Positions 13,306 to 26,560 of a stretch of DNA of 64,000 nucleotides are shown here, piece by piece (the stretch's first letter is position 1; each line of letters begins with the position of its first letter). The notes beneath the pieces are model-generated. The model did not search any database. It saw only the letters and a list, made by a program, of their open reading frames with translations, and was not told the DNA's origin. A program made the position numbers and the translations under genes. The stretch is taken from the NCBI RefSeq assembly GCF_022539315.1, contig NC_066315.1, positions 94,097,990 through 94,161,989 of the forward strand, given 5' to 3'. Source of the stretch: Serinus canaria (lineage: Eukaryota; Chordata; Aves; Passeriformes; Fringillidae).

Positions 13306-16264
13306 GTTTCTCTGTGAGTTTGTCTACATGTGTATGCAAACAATACTGAAAGAGCTTACACCTTGGCTCCAGGCTAAGGATATAAGTTTCATACTGAAAG
13401 CATCACTATGAAATTTGTCAGAGGGCACTTTGGCTGAATCAGTGAGTAGAGAAAATTATTTATTTTGCTATTCTTTAAGTTTTAAATTCTGAATTCAATT
13501 CTAAAGCATTGAAAGCAATTAAATCAGATACAGAGCAGCCAACCCATGGGAATAAAGGGCCACTATTCTAAGATTTCTGCAAGTTAAATTCCTTTTTCCC
13601 AAGATACTTGTTTTTTGAAGGGAAAAATCTAGAAACAGTCCTGAATTCTTTTTTTTTTTTTTTTTTTTATTTCTCACTCCCTAACAGATAAATTTAGAAG
13701 TCCTGCCTGCCTGCACAGCAAAAAGTGACCTGCAGCAACAAGACAGAGGTGGTGGCCTAAGACAGTGTGGAGGTAGGTTGTTGGTGTCTCCACCAGTGTG
13801 ACTTCATCAACTGTTGCTGGTTACCTGATTACAATCTCCCTCTTTTTTTTTTTTCTTTTCTGCCCTCTATTCCTGTTCTCCTTCATCTTGTTCTTCTCTC
13901 TGCTAGTTGCTGTTATCTAGGAATAGAACCTAAAACCCATCTAAGCCATTTTAAAATGGCCATAATATGTCTGCTGAAGTATTTGTTCATAGGAGATGAA
14001 ATGCCATTAGGAGAAAAAGCCCCCCGGGACACATGATGTATTGCTGCATGTTGGTTTTTCAACATGCAAACACAGAGCTGCTCCAGTTTTTTGGAACAGA
14101 ATAAGAAACTGTGAAAGTTGGATGGATTTGGACAGTTGTTGGAAACTAGAGTTACAGCAAGTGTTTCTTCAGTCTGATCTCTGAGGGTTTAATGAGGCTT
14201 AGGTTCAGGCAGTCATCTGTGAAGCCTGAAAATTTTGTAATCTAATCCTCAAATGCATTCAAATAAAGTTGTGTAAGAAGATGAAAATGACTTTGCAGTG
14301 GGTTAAAGGAACGATATAATTGGGAAATTACATGGAAGCCTGATCAGAACTTAGGGTGATCCCAGTATAAGTCAATGTAACCCTGTGTCAATCCAAAGAT
14401 TTATTCCATCTTTCAGCATCTGTGAGTAGGATGCCAGAGCAGCAAAGTAGTTACTGGTGTGTAGTACTGCAACAGAGAGGAAAGCAAAGCAAAACAAAAA
14501 TCCTGAAAGCATGGATGGAAAAGTAAAGATTTCTCCATCAAGAAATCACTCAGAAATCTCTTTATTATTTCTTTCATTCATAGCATCAAGTTCAGGATTT
14601 GAAATATCTTGATAATTTGATTAAATATTTGAAGGTTAAGGAACACAAAACTATTTAAAAAGGAAAAAAAAAGTAAGAATTGATTTGTGGCAACTCTCCC
14701 ATTAAAAATGAGTATTTGACTGAATACTTAATGCCAGATACATTTGCAATACTTATTTCTGTAGCGCTTCACCTAAGAAGATCACTGTAAAAACAGTGAA
14801 AATTATGTTTCTGGAGACAGAAGTCAAAATTATCTTGAAATTAAACATTTACACTAGAAATTCTCTCATTGACTCACTTTGACTTCTGCCAAATTAAGTC
14901 AAAGGTAAAATGTGCCATAAATCCCAAAGAGACAGCACTGAAAATCAGGTTTGCTCCCTTGTTAGCATTTCTCTTTCATTTCTCTCTGTGTCATAGGAAT
15001 GTAGATCACCCTCAGGGATGTGAGGGCTGGAGCAGGGCCTGGGGCAGGTGCTGACTTTTGCATCCCAACTGAAACCTGTTGCACATTTTGCAGTTCTAGA
15101 GAACAGTGTGCCTACCAGCATTGCTGAGAAGAGCACTGTAATGATTTCCCTCTAGTGATGAAATATGTCAACTACAGATTATTCTACTTATCCAAAGTGC
15201 TGGCACAGTACAAGTAGCTGTTTCTTCCTTCTTTTGAACAGGCACTTTGGGAGGGGAAGAAAAGAGAATCAGAAGCTTATTGTTGTCTGGAGCTCTATGA
15301 AGTCAAAGTGTAAATAACAGCACTCTCTGCCATGCAAAAAAAAAAAAAAAAATCCCAGCAATCAAACAAACCCAATCAAGCAAAAAAAAAAAAAAAAATC
15401 CAAAACCACCCAAACAAAACCAACAAAAACAAAACCAGAAAAAACCCCAACCCCAAAACAAAACAAACCCACACATCGAACATCAAAAAATCTACCCTCA
15501 AAGTAACTCTTTAAAGTCAGAAACACAGAAACAAGGTTTTGCACTAAATACACCTCTACATTTAGTTTGGTATTTTGGATAGAAAATGGCTGCCTCTTAA
15601 ACTGAGTATCATACTTAGGCACAAAATGCCTTAACCAACCTTTGATTATTTTCTAAAGAACTGCCACTTTTGGCATCAGAAGTCTGTATTATTCCCCCTG
15701 AATAATTCTTAAATTATTGGCTATTGTCAAATGAATTTGGCAGTGGGAAAAAAGGTTTTGGAAATACTAAGTCTGACACTATTTGTAAAAACAACTGGAT
15801 AGCTACAAAGGAAAATTAATTAAAGAATGCCCTGAAGGGCATTAGAGTACTAGTGGAGTCTGTGTGGACACAGAATGCCTGTGGGAGGCTGACATGGAGA
15901 GAACCCAGCCACACTTTCACTGGTGTCTCACAGCAGATTAGAGAGCAGGTAATTTACACCTAGCTCAAGGTGATTTTCTTGGCCACAAGAAGATGTGAGC
16001 AGAGGGGAACAAGGTTAGAATTAAAAAATGTTGAGAAATTTGAGACAGGGATGACTTTTATCACAGTGATAAAAAAAAAAAGTGGTACAGTTGGGCAGGA
16101 GTCACAGTGCACTGTCACTGCACAGGGGAGGATCAGAGGACATTTGGGCACTGCAGGTCCAGCTGTGCTGCAGTGACATCCCAAGGATATGAAGTGGTGG
16201 AAGAGCCTGCATGGCTGGTTGTGGAACTACAACAGCCAAAGGTCTTCAGATTAGGCAGTTTATT
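13306..16264. other. Intergenic DNA with poly-T and A-rich tracts
   Basis: No gene is recognised. A 20-T run lies at 13649-13668 and a poly-T near 13,842-13,854. The A-rich, CAAA-type low-complexity region spans about 15,336-15,490. Confidence 0.65.
15336..15490 (+). repeat. A-rich (CAAA/CCAA) low-complexity region with two 17-A runs
   Basis: Runs of 17 A occur at 15336-15352 and 15382-15398, followed by AC-rich sequence almost free of G and T on this strand. It creates long false open frames rich in Lys and Asn. Confidence 0.9.
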
Positions 16265-16339
16265 TTTACATGTCATTTTCCCTGGCCTTGGTGCAGGGAA
16301 AATTACATGTAAATGTAATTTACATTTACATGTAATTTT
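16265..16339. repeat. Nested palindromes sharing an arm
   Basis: The first inverted repeat pairs 16265-16284 with 16294-16313 (20 bp, one mismatch). The second pairs 16299-16315 with 16323-16339 (17 bp, perfect). The middle arm, built on AAAATTACATGT, can pair with either neighbour. No coding sequence is present. Confidence 0.9.
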
Positions 16340-19300
16340 CTGACCTCTTTAGATTTTTTACTGCCTAATGACTGCACAAATTATATTTCCTGGGGTTAAA
16401 TCACAAAGTTTGCTGCCTGAGGATGAGGTGATGGCATTGGGATCACAGAGTTTTTCATGTGAACAATCAATCAAAAACGAAACGTAAGGAAATGGGGTCT
16501 CTCTAGTCCTGGTTAATCTGACAAAGGCAGAGAATTGGGTGATTACGTGATTAGATACTAAAACTTTTAATGAGTTAATTTCTGAATTAGTCACAATTTA
16601 TTAAAGTTGAAACACTGGATAGACAGCCTGTAAAGTGGTTTGTATACCATACATACTAACAGGCCATAAATGGCTTGTATCCTGGTTAGAACCACTTTCT
16701 TATATGTTATCTTTAGTTTTGCAGGAAAGGCTTGAAGCAAAGAGTTAAAGTGAGGTGAACTGTGGCAAATTTTTGGTTGATCCTGACTTGTACAGTCACT
16801 TACAACCCCTGCCCTGTGTCTGTGTCCATCAGATGACCTAAGATATGGGGACAATAAGGGGCAGAAAAGATAAGATGCTTTCAAATAGTCATTGGGGACA
16901 CAGTTTTGGAGGGTTGCATTGCCATAATGTGCAGCTTTGGAGAGGGAGGTTCATGCCCTTGTGTCCAGTTTCTTGGAGAGGGAAGCACCCCACTGCCTCC
17001 AGCCATCTGGGCTGTGGGTGCACGGATGCAATTTGCTGTGTGTGAGGTGACCAGTAATACTTTAGGCATTCTGGTATTTATGAGCCCCAGTTTTTCAAGA
17101 TTCAACTGGACAAAGCCAGCAGCAGCTAAGTCTGACCTCAGGGCTGTGAGGTTGGGCTGAGACCTCCTGAATGGTGCAGTGAGCCTGTGGCCAAGCGCTG
17201 GGCTGCTCTGCAACTGCCTCCAGGTAACATTGTTCTTATACATAATCTTCCTCTCTCTTATCCTCCTTTTGTTTTTGCTTTCCTGATCACCTTTTTAACT
17301 TCCCTCTTATATCCCTTTCCCTACCTCCCCCTATCTCCACTCAGATAAACAGCCTGCCCCAAAACTACTTTTCCTCACTGCTCCCAGTTTTCTGCATCCC
17401 CCTCAACTCTGCTATTGGTGATATCCTCAGCCTTGAAGGGCATTACCAAAGTGGATCCCCAGGTCCTGGGAGGTTTAATGTACCCAAAAGTCCTGGCACA
17501 TCCTTCAGCTGTCATGTCTTCCCCTTGCCCTCAGTGCCCTGTGAACTCAGTTTGTCCACTGTCATCTGTCACCACCAGCAATTTCTCCATGTCCTGCTGA
17601 GAGAGATGGCATCAGCTCAGGCCAGGGACCAGCTGTCTACCTGCAGCCATTAGAAAGCATCTCCTTAGCATCCAGCAGAAAGCATCCAGCTTGCTCCTTA
17701 AGTCATCTGCCTCTCCTCTGCCCCTGTCTTCTTCCCCACACATTTTACTCTTTATTATTTAATGTGGGTTTCTTCACAGAATATTCAGCATGTGCGGAAA
17801 GACAGTGTTAACAAATATTTAAAGAGGTGGAGGAAGGAAGGACATTATAGATGCCAGATACTCTGCATAACCTGTGTACTGAGGTCATCACAATTGGAAG
17901 AAACCCCCATCATTCTTTTAATTTTAAATTTCAGTCTCAGTGGTCATGAGATATCTATGTGAACACATAACACTCACAGCAAAAATGTCTCCAAAAGCTG
18001 GAAGGCTGCAGAATCTGAAAAATAATTAGTATCACTTTAGCAAGACCTGCAAATCACTAAATATTTGAGCAAGTTTCTCAGAGGATTTTAATTATATTTA
18101 AAGAGCAATTCTTCTTTTGCACAAGAATGGTGTCTTCTGTGCCAGTAAATTTGCATCTAGTCTATATTTGAAATCAATTATGCATATTTTAGAAATTAAA
18201 ATAAATTATTTCTTTGTTTTAGAGTTGTTAGCATCACAATACTGATGTAAAAAAGCCATACCTATAATTAGATCTTTTACCTTCCCTCTAATGAGATCAC
18301 ATCTCTAAATGTTAATTTAGGATATATTGCCAATACAAAACTTAAGTGCACCTCCCTTTTTTCAACAGCACATTAACTATGTATCTTCTCAGTTTTACTT
18401 GAAGTGACTGTGGATTTTTGTCTTAAAAAATCCCTACTGTAGGCAAGACCCATAAACTAAGGTGCTCCCAACAAATTATTTTTCCACTGCAAGTGCACTT
18501 GGGACAGGAACTGATGTTCTTTGTGATCAGGAAGCCAGTCAGAAACCCTCGAGCCACTTCACAGTTTTCAGGATAGTTTAAATGGCTTAATAAAGAGCAG
18601 GATACAATTGCTGGTGCTGAAAAATGGAAACCTTTTCTCCTGTAGAAACTTAATTAATGAAGATTTTTAAAAAATTAAAAAAACCCAAACAAACAACCAA
18701 CAACAACCACCCCCCCCCCCCCAATTTGACAGCTCTCTGGCTAGGCTTTGCAGGGCTGGCTATGTAAGAACTGTCTGACCTGCTGTAAACTCAGCAGATC
18801 CAAAATGCATCTGAGAGACAGGGTAGGTACCAAGCTTCATTCTCATACTTGCTTAAAACCTATCTGTTCAAACTTACATCTTTAAGTACATATAAACCCT
18901 TATTTAAAAAAATAAAAAGAATTTAAGTGGATTTTGGCCAAATTAACTTTTTTTGCCTAATGATACCCAAAATACCTATTTTGGTATTTTGTAGTTACCT
19001 TTCTGTAACTACATCTATGCAATGCTGCATGATTTCAGTCTCTTTAAGGCAAGAATTGTTCTCCTATAGACATTTTTACTTAAGGCTCCTTAAATCAGGA
19101 AAGTTGGATCAACTCCTAAGTACTTTACAGCTTTACATTTCAGCAGCAAGATGTCAAAGCAGCTTTGCTTGGCACATTGATTAACTCCTGTGACAGGGAA
19201 CAAGAACAGACCACAAAAGCTTTAGATATATACAAGAAGAAAGCTGTTAAATGTGTTCAGTGGATCTTTATTTACCTGTGTCAGAGTACTACAAGGCAAG

Positions 19301-22300
19301 GCATACACAACTGTAAAAACCAGGAGCTCCAATAGATGAGGAGCGTGTCACTGCATGTCACGGAATCAAAGGTATTTTGGAGAAGGGTGAACACATCACG
19401 TGTGTTTTGGAGGAGAGTCTAAAACACTAGCATGCTGAAATTTCCCAAAAGCATTAATCATCAGCTAAGGTTTAGGATCCAAAGTGATTCTCATCTAAAC
19501 TCATTCCTGCTAATTAAGCTGAGAAAGTGAGCAGAATCCATGAAGCAAGCACCTAATGCTCTTATGGCAAAAGAAAGGGGCTATTAATTTTCTGCTAGTA
19601 ATACACAAAGGTTTCTGTGTTTCAAACTATCAAATCAATCATGTACAAAAAGTGGCCAGCAATTCTTCTTCTTTGGGATTTATTCTCTTCTGAAACTGTC
19701 CTCCCAGGCCTTGGCAGGAGCTCAGAGTGAACTAGGACAAGCCATCACCTCCCAGGGACATGGATGAGAAAAATACCATCAAACTTTCTTTGTAGTATGG
19801 CAGCAGACCCTGCAGCAGTTCAGTCCCACAAATGGCTCATTTATAAGCTGCTGATCAATATGACCTAATGGCGATTTTGGGAGAGTGTTTCCTCTAAAAC
19901 CCAGGGGGAAAACAGTCTGAACCTGCAGATGAAAAATGTTTAAAGTAACAGCAATAAAAATACGTGGGTTTTGTAGCAAGAATGAGTTTCCTTTAATACT
20001 GGTACCTCATTTTCATACACATAAAGCACTTCTGGAAACACTTTTTACCATATCAGAAGTTGATATCCTGGATGAAACCAAGGCAAGCAGTGAGGTTGCT
20101 GGCATTTGCAGAAGACAGATTCTGATGTCTGTTCCACACTGTGTATGTCCTAGAGAAGGTACAGAACAGCAGTGCTGTTGTGCAGTTCCCTTCAGGTTTC
20201 TGCAGGAAATCTCTCTTGCACCCTTGGAAAGTACTTATTTTACAACATTGCTGTGGCCTTTGCTATTGCAGCTGATGATTTACTGATTAACTTTAAATTA
20301 GTAGAATTTAAAAGCAAGATGTTCTTTCCCTATTAAACATGGCAGTTAATAATATGGTATGTGATGACAAATTTTGTAAGGGTAATTTTGGGTGAAAGAT
20401 GATTCGCCTGCATTCAGAGGTTGTTTAACAACTTTCCCTCTGCTGATAAAAAATATTTTTTTTTACATTCAAATTAAATAATTTCCAGTGACCTTCTACT
20501 GTATCTTGTACATAAGAATCCTCCAGCATTTCTCTGCCCTTGTTCATTAGTTTCTTCAGGAAAAAGATGATCCTGTTTTACGTTTCTGGAAAATCCCTAA
20601 CTGTTGTTTATAAACAATCTTCAAATATTTCACTTACAACACACTTCCCTTTCATTTATTTTCATTTACCATTTGTTTGGCCTTGGCAGTGCTGGCTTTG
20701 GGTGTGGGATGTGTTAGCTTCAGATTACTTTCATAAGAGCAGTCTCTCCCTTGACTTCTCAGGTGCAGAAGCAGTTGGCAATATCAGGATACAGTGGAAG
20801 CTGAAAGGGTGGGTGTGCACGCACTGGCTTTCCATGACAAACCTTCTGTCGTGCAAGCATAGCAAAAGGTCTCTGGGTTTGAAATTCTTGGCAACCTGTG
20901 CAGCTGAATACACACTGAGAACAGATGCTCAGGAGAGACTGAGTAATTGCTGTGGCTGGTGCCTGCAAAGCAGAGAAGTGGAGTATGGAGATGAGTATGG
21001 AGATAACCTGATGTGTGCGTGGGCAAGTCCCACACATTTCCAGATTTCCAGATGGGGCTACGTGTTCTGGTGAGTGCACAGATGTGTTGGGTAGCTTTGC
21101 ATATGTTTCTCTGACAGAGTTCTGTTGTGCTGACCTTGTGCTGTCCTGTGGGTGCTTTACCCATAAATATGAGTTTAGCAAATGGAGATCTAGGCACTGA
21201 GGTCAAAGGCAGTAGGAACAAGAGAGCAAAAGTCAGCAATGAAACTATGACAGGTTGTAGCAGGCAGTTTGAATCACAGACATTCAGGTAGTCTGGCCTG
21301 TGAATTTAGAAAACATTGTAGGTTGTCCTCCCCGCACTGTGCAAAAGTGACAGGTCCCACACAGGGTCAGCATGGGCTTTTGGGCAAAGCTGAAGCAAAG
21401 CTGTTGAGCACAGTTTCTGTGGGTGCTGATCACTTCTTAAACTGAAGTAAATTATTTTTTTAAACAGAGCTTTTGTCTATACACTATGAAGTGTTTGTGG
21501 GCTGAGGGTGCATGATATCTGGCCTGAGCCAGAACATGCTGCTTCAAATGTCTCAGCTATTGCAGATACCTCCCCAGTACCATGCTGTAAAGATATATCC
21601 TTAGTTTTTCATGCTGCCACAATAATCCTGGAAGGATCTGCCTTCAGCACATATGTGTCTTGTGTTCTTTCTAACCCCCAGTGTACAGAAGTGGGGCTGA
21701 CTAGTTTCAGTACCTGTTTGCTGCAACTTTCTGCATGAACATGTTTCAATGAAACAACAATTTACATTTTCTAAATACTCTGCTCCTGTGCTCTAGCAGC
21801 AAAGCTAAGCAATTCTTACAAGTGTTTAATCATAGAGGGATAGGGTATTCCCAGGTACTACTCTGGAAAATAGACATAACACATCAGCCACAATTGTAAA
21901 TAAAATATTGAAATGTATGGTATGAAACTATCCAGATGCCTGTTCAGTAATTGGTAGTGTAGAGTTTTCGTTTATTACAACTGCCAGGTGGAAGTTGAGG
22001 TGAAAAAGTTAATCTGAGTGAGCCCCATAGTAATGAAACCCAATGCAATATTCTTTTTTATGATGCTGCAGCCTAATGAGCGTCAATCTCTGTGTATTTA
22101 TACAATGCCTATCTAGATACTCAGAGGGTGAGAGGAGATTGAATTTCATCTTTTTCTGGTGGCCTCCAAGGAGCCTGGAGCCAGCAGGAGAACAGCAGCA
22201 TGAGACCAATCACTTCACTTTCCTGCACACTCCCCTCTCCCTCTGCCTTGCAGAGGTACACAGCATCACAGACAAGGGCAAGTGACTGCTGGCTGCATGA

Positions 22301-25300
22301 CTTCATTGTGGAAACCAAGAGCAGTTAAAGTTGTGGGTGTAAAAAAGAATTATGTTTGTGAAAAATACTCCAGTTTTAGTATAGTATTTACCAATTGAAA
22401 AGATGCATGACTGTGTTTCAGGAAATTAGCAGGTGACTATACAAGAGCGAAAAGCTACTGTGATTTCCTTTAATAGTCTTAACATTTTCTCCTTAGTGAA
22501 TAAGAATTGCACTAAGAACTATTGCATAGCTTGTAAATTTGGTATATGGTAATTTAAACTAGTATACACTTTCTTTTGAATTTTGTGATGATACACTAAA
22601 ATATTTTGCAGCTACACTAGAAAAAAGGTGTGTGTCCTGAACTATTAGGCTACTTCTGCTTTACTGGCAAAACAGAGAAAGATTAAAAGTTGTTAACTCT
22701 CAATAGTTACTATGGTTTCATGTGCATGTTCTTTATGGTTATTGTGCAATGTAACACAATTTTATTATTATGCGTGCAGTACACAACACGTACTGCATAG
22801 CCAATGTAGCTATCGCAAATTCTTCTGTGTTATTCAGGATCAGTGCCTGCAGGCTGACCTGTCAGGATGAGTTCCAGGCAAGTCAGCAGTTAAATATCTG
22901 GGAACATCCATCCAATCAGCAATAGCTCAGTTAATTCAGTAGGATTTTTGCCATGACCTACTGATTCTGTGGTAATACCCATAGGCTCTGAAGGACATTT
23001 TGTCCGTTCTCAGAAACCATGAGGCATATCCAACCCAACAGCTCATTTCTCTGCCTGCTGTAGCCACTTCATTGCTATGTTAATCTAACAAAAATTTGTG
23101 TTGGATCTGTTTCCTGCTCACACACAAAGACTTTGAGTTATTTGGCTTCAGCCAGAGTTAATATTATCCTCTTAGGGGCTATGTGAATTTGGTACGAGTC
23201 ATAGTTTGTTGATGTATGGCACTGGGAAAAAAAAATCACTAAACATCCAGCCATATTTGCTGGTTATCAGGGAAAGTTGGTAAACTTGTGAGCATTGTTT
23301 GGAAGTTATCTTCCCATTTACAGTATGTCACTGAAGCTATGTAAGAAGTGATGCATGATGTACACAAGAACACTATGAAAACTTATACCCGCTCTTTGTA
23401 AAGATCAGCTGAACAACTTAGGATATGAATAGAGAAAAAATAATGATATTGTTCAGGGAAAAAAACCAAAGAAACTGCATTTCCAGCTACTTTTCATCTA
23501 TTTTTCATTCAGGGTAAAATGTCTGTCATTGCAACACTGCAATACTGTACTGGGAAGCATTAGATTACCACAAAACAGTTTTGAAGCAAAGTCATAATTC
23601 ACAGGACTGATTTTTATGTGGTGATCAATCCCCCTCAAAATGGAGCATCAGCAGATCTGAGGCAGCAGACATCACTGTGTAGGGTTGTTATGATCCCTTC
23701 TGCTGTCATTAAACTCAAGTCTCCTTCTGAATGTTATAAATTCTAAAGACACAACCAAAGGGAAGAGACTTTTCCATTTCCAGTGAAGTAAGTTTAGGTT
23801 TTCTGTACTTCTGCCTGAAGTAAGAAGCCTTGCTTTACTTTTTTTTTAGGAATTGCCATGCAATTTTCCAGTGTCCTCCAAGACATACATGTTTCATGGC
23901 CAGCACATGTGACTAGGAACTCTTAGTGGAACCACAACCGGGAAGATTAAACAATTAAATTATACTTTCAAATGTAAACAATCCTCATCTTATCTACCAA
24001 GAGTTCTGACAGAAAAAAGAGAAACTTAAAGCCTCTAATCTAGTTTTCCTCCTTTATTTTCTTGTCTACTCCTTGAATTTGATTAGAAACAGGTAATAAA
24101 ATTTTCTCTCCCTTTAGTTTATAGGCTTTTACTTGCAGTGCTACTTTTTTTTAACAGATGCATATAAATCTTGAATTTCTAGAGTCAAGTGATTTATCCA
24201 AGATTCTCAGTTTATGAGTTTGTAGGCTTTGTGACTGTGCTGAAAATCAGAGCCTATTGGCATCTAATTCAAAGCCTAAGTAGATCAATAAGGAAAAGGA
24301 TTAAAAATGTTTTTTAAGAGCCTTAAGCCATAATTAGTGAATGGGCAGTGTTTGGTTGTGATAAAACAAAACAACCACTTCATAAAAGATGTGGTTGATA
24401 AAGCTCCATTTTCCTAAAAGTATGATGCTTTTTCAAAGTCTTACATTCTGGGATTGTAAAATCTTGAAATGTCCTTTGAAATGTAATATTTATTCCTTAT
24501 GAAGAATCTTCCTCATTGGAGTTTTTATTGAAAACACTGAAGACAAGAAGAGTTCTTATATGCATCATGTCTCAAAGAGTCTTCAGGGACCCAGGGAAGA
24601 CACAAAGACATATAGGGACACAAGGATTTTTGGAATAGGTAAGGTTGGACCTCAGAATTCTACTAACACTTTCAAAGTCTCAGGAGAACAGATAATGAGA
24701 GATCCATTCATATTTATTAAAAAGTTTAGTGAATTACTGGTCTTCTAGAGTAGATAGAAAATAGAAACGTTTAGAAGTTTTGTATTTTACAGTTCTTTAC
24801 TAAGTTCTGAAATGCTAATCAGAGGTAATGACTTTAAAAATAATAATGTAAATATTAATAATTTTAATAGCTACTAAGAATATTATTTACAGAAGCCTGA
24901 AAATAAGTTTCACAGGCCATGGAAGTTCAGGTAGTAGCAGAAAGACAAATAGCTGTACCACTGAAACAATTAATGAATATATATTCTGAGTGAGCACATC
25001 AGGTGCTGATATTACCATTGGTTACCCAGGCAGGGAAGGCTGGCTCTTACCAGTTCTGCATGGAAGGAGTAACAGGGCAAGTAGTAACAGAGCAGAAGAC
25101 AGAGAAAAGAAGGAAAACCAGTTACTCAGGGCATGTGTTAGTCTATTTCAAATTTAGACTGAGAATGTTTACAGCCTTCAGCACTGGTGGATGAAGAATT
25201 CATTCACACATTCAGCATACAATTGCTGCTGCTCATGAAGGATAAATGCTGAATATGGCAGGAGCTGTTTCCAGTAAAGCAATTAATTGTACTTTGTTGA

Positions 25301-25445
25301 ACACGCAATTGCAGACAGGCACCAGGAGGACCAAAAAGACAGAACCTGGCAGAATATGACAAAAATTTTATGAAATAAAAACTCTAATTCTTTACTCTCA
25401 AGTAAATTCTCTCTAATACCTTCATTTTTATACCTTGACTTTGCG
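16340..25445. other. Intergenic DNA without recognised genes
   Basis: Mostly AT-rich. It holds a pyrimidine-rich strand at about 17,235-17,400, a 13-C run (18710-18722) after an AAC-rich stretch, and a 12-bp tandem duplication GAGTATGGAGAT at about 20,980-21,004. The longest open frame (20540-21073) starts at TTG and matches no family I know. Confidence 0.6.
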
Positions 25446-25500
25446 TGAATGGGGAGCTTGGACATGGTGAACTCCAGAGCTCCCTTCCAACCTCAAATGC
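25446..25500 (+). mobile_element. CR1 3' terminal fragment
   Basis: GGACATGGTGAACTCCAGAG then CTCCCTTCCAACCTCAAATG matches the CR1 3' UTR end (GGACTAGATGATCTCCAGAGGTCCCTTCCAACCTCAA). Plus-strand orientation; short. Confidence 0.75.
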
Positions 25501-26124
25501 CATCTCAGAGCCTTCCCCTTCAGTGACAAGGGTCAGGAACTTCTACCCCTGGTGAAGGCCTTGGAAGAGCTGAGTTGCTCCATTGGCACTCAGGAGTTCA
25601 CCAGGGCTCCCCCACCGTAATGTGGGGCTGCCTGTTTTCCAGGTCTCAATCTTTGGTACACTGGCCCCATATCACACATTGACCCTGAGGTTCAAACCCA
25701 CTTCCAGCACTTCTAGCTCTACTCAGCTGTGCAGGGCTGTGCAGAATCCTTGGTGCCCTCCCTAGGACCAGACATACCAGGAAAAGTGCCAGGGATTTCA
25801 GCCGTGCTGAACATTGCCCAGATTTTCTGGCACCTCCTGAAAGCGCATGCCCTGTGCTAATCCAGACGGTGTCTGGTGAAGAGCACGGTGCTTTGGGGGC
25901 TTGGAGGCTCCATCTCTCCTCTCAGGTCCCCCCTGACAGCTCACCAGAGTTTGCCCCAGGCATCTCGCCCCAGGTGGCTTGAAAGCAGGGGATTTGCTGA
26001 GGAGATCCATGTGGGCTCCCCCCACAGCTCTTTGGGCTTTTCTCTCCTCCTCTTTTCTCAGCACCAGAAAATCTCCAGCCCTCTGCATGACTCTCTTGGA
26101 AGACACAGCATTGGGCACCATTGA
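25501..26124. other. GC-richer block upstream of RING remnant
   Basis: Base composition rises sharply compared with the AT-rich flanks, and open frames on both strands overlap, none with recognised domains. It may belong to the same inserted, decayed unit as the RING remnant that follows. Confidence 0.5.
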
Positions 26125-26499
26125 GCCAGACCTGCAGGAGCAAGGAACAGCAGCACAAGCCACAGGCAGGCCTGGAGGAGCCATCAATGCCCCCTCTCCC
26201 TGGAAGATGTTGAGCACTTAGCCTGTGTGCTCTTCTGCTTCCATGGGTTCTGCTCTGCCTGCATCCAGCACTGGGCCAGGCAGAGTGCCATGCAGCTCTG
26301 CAGGCAGCCATTCCAGCTGCTCCTGTGCTTGGTGCCAGCAGCCAGCCACTCTAAAGAGTACATGGTCCCTCCTACACATCCCCTACAGCACCACTGCCAC
26401 TGCACCAGGCCCAGAGGGGAGGCACAGTGCCCAGCTGGAAGCTGCACTGGCAAAGCACATCTGCCAGCTTGGTGTTTTGCTGGCTCTTGCCCTCAATAA
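26125..26499 (+). pseudogene. Decayed TOPORS-like RING-finger frame
   Basis: A plus-strand frame open from just after TGA (26122-26124) to TAA (26497-26499) reads HQCPLSLEDVEHLACV then LFCFHGFCSACIQHWARQSA and MQLCRQPF. The central C-x-H-x2-C-x2-C-x3-W spacing is that of a C3HC4 RING, and the tail LVPAASHSKEYMVPP has the same length and a KEY match to the segment after the TOPORS RING. Two zinc ligands are gone: the second Cys is Ser (CPLS), and the seventh is lost with a one-residue deletion (AMQLC). There is no ATG start in good context and a stop lies just upstream, so it is a non-functional remnant, probably of a retrotransposed or duplicated Topors-like gene. A chance frame is less likely but not excluded. 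Confidence 0.5.
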
Positions 26500-26522
26500 A
26501 CATTCAGATGCTTTCCAAGGGG

Positions 26523-26541
26523 TTTTTTTTTTTTTTTTTTT
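26523..26541. repeat. 19-T run downstream of RING remnant
   Basis: A run of 19 T follows an AATAAA (within CTCAATAAAC at about 26,492-26,500) by about 25 bp. The poly-T is on the same strand as AATAAA, so it is not the poly-A tail of that frame. Confidence 0.85.
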
Positions 26542-26560
26542 ATTTTATTTTCAACACCAG

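Noticed and set aside
15332..15622. Lys/Asn-rich plus-strand frame and hydrophobic Phe/Val-rich minus-strand frame
   Set aside because: Both are translations of the A/C-rich low-complexity tract.
20540..21073. 177-codon plus-strand open frame in the gene desert, overlapped by minus-strand frames
   Set aside because: It begins at TTG, matches no family I recognise, has no splice context, and minus-strand frames of similar length overlap it, as expected for chance.
22780..22800. Small inverted repeat TGCAGTAC/GTACTGCA
   Set aside because: An 8-bp arm is within chance expectation for a window of this size.
25798..26311. Two minus-strand open frames (129-139 codons) antisense to the RING remnant block
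   Set aside because: They use non-ATG starts in the GC-rich block, and their peptides show no domain. The opposite strand carries the RING spacing.
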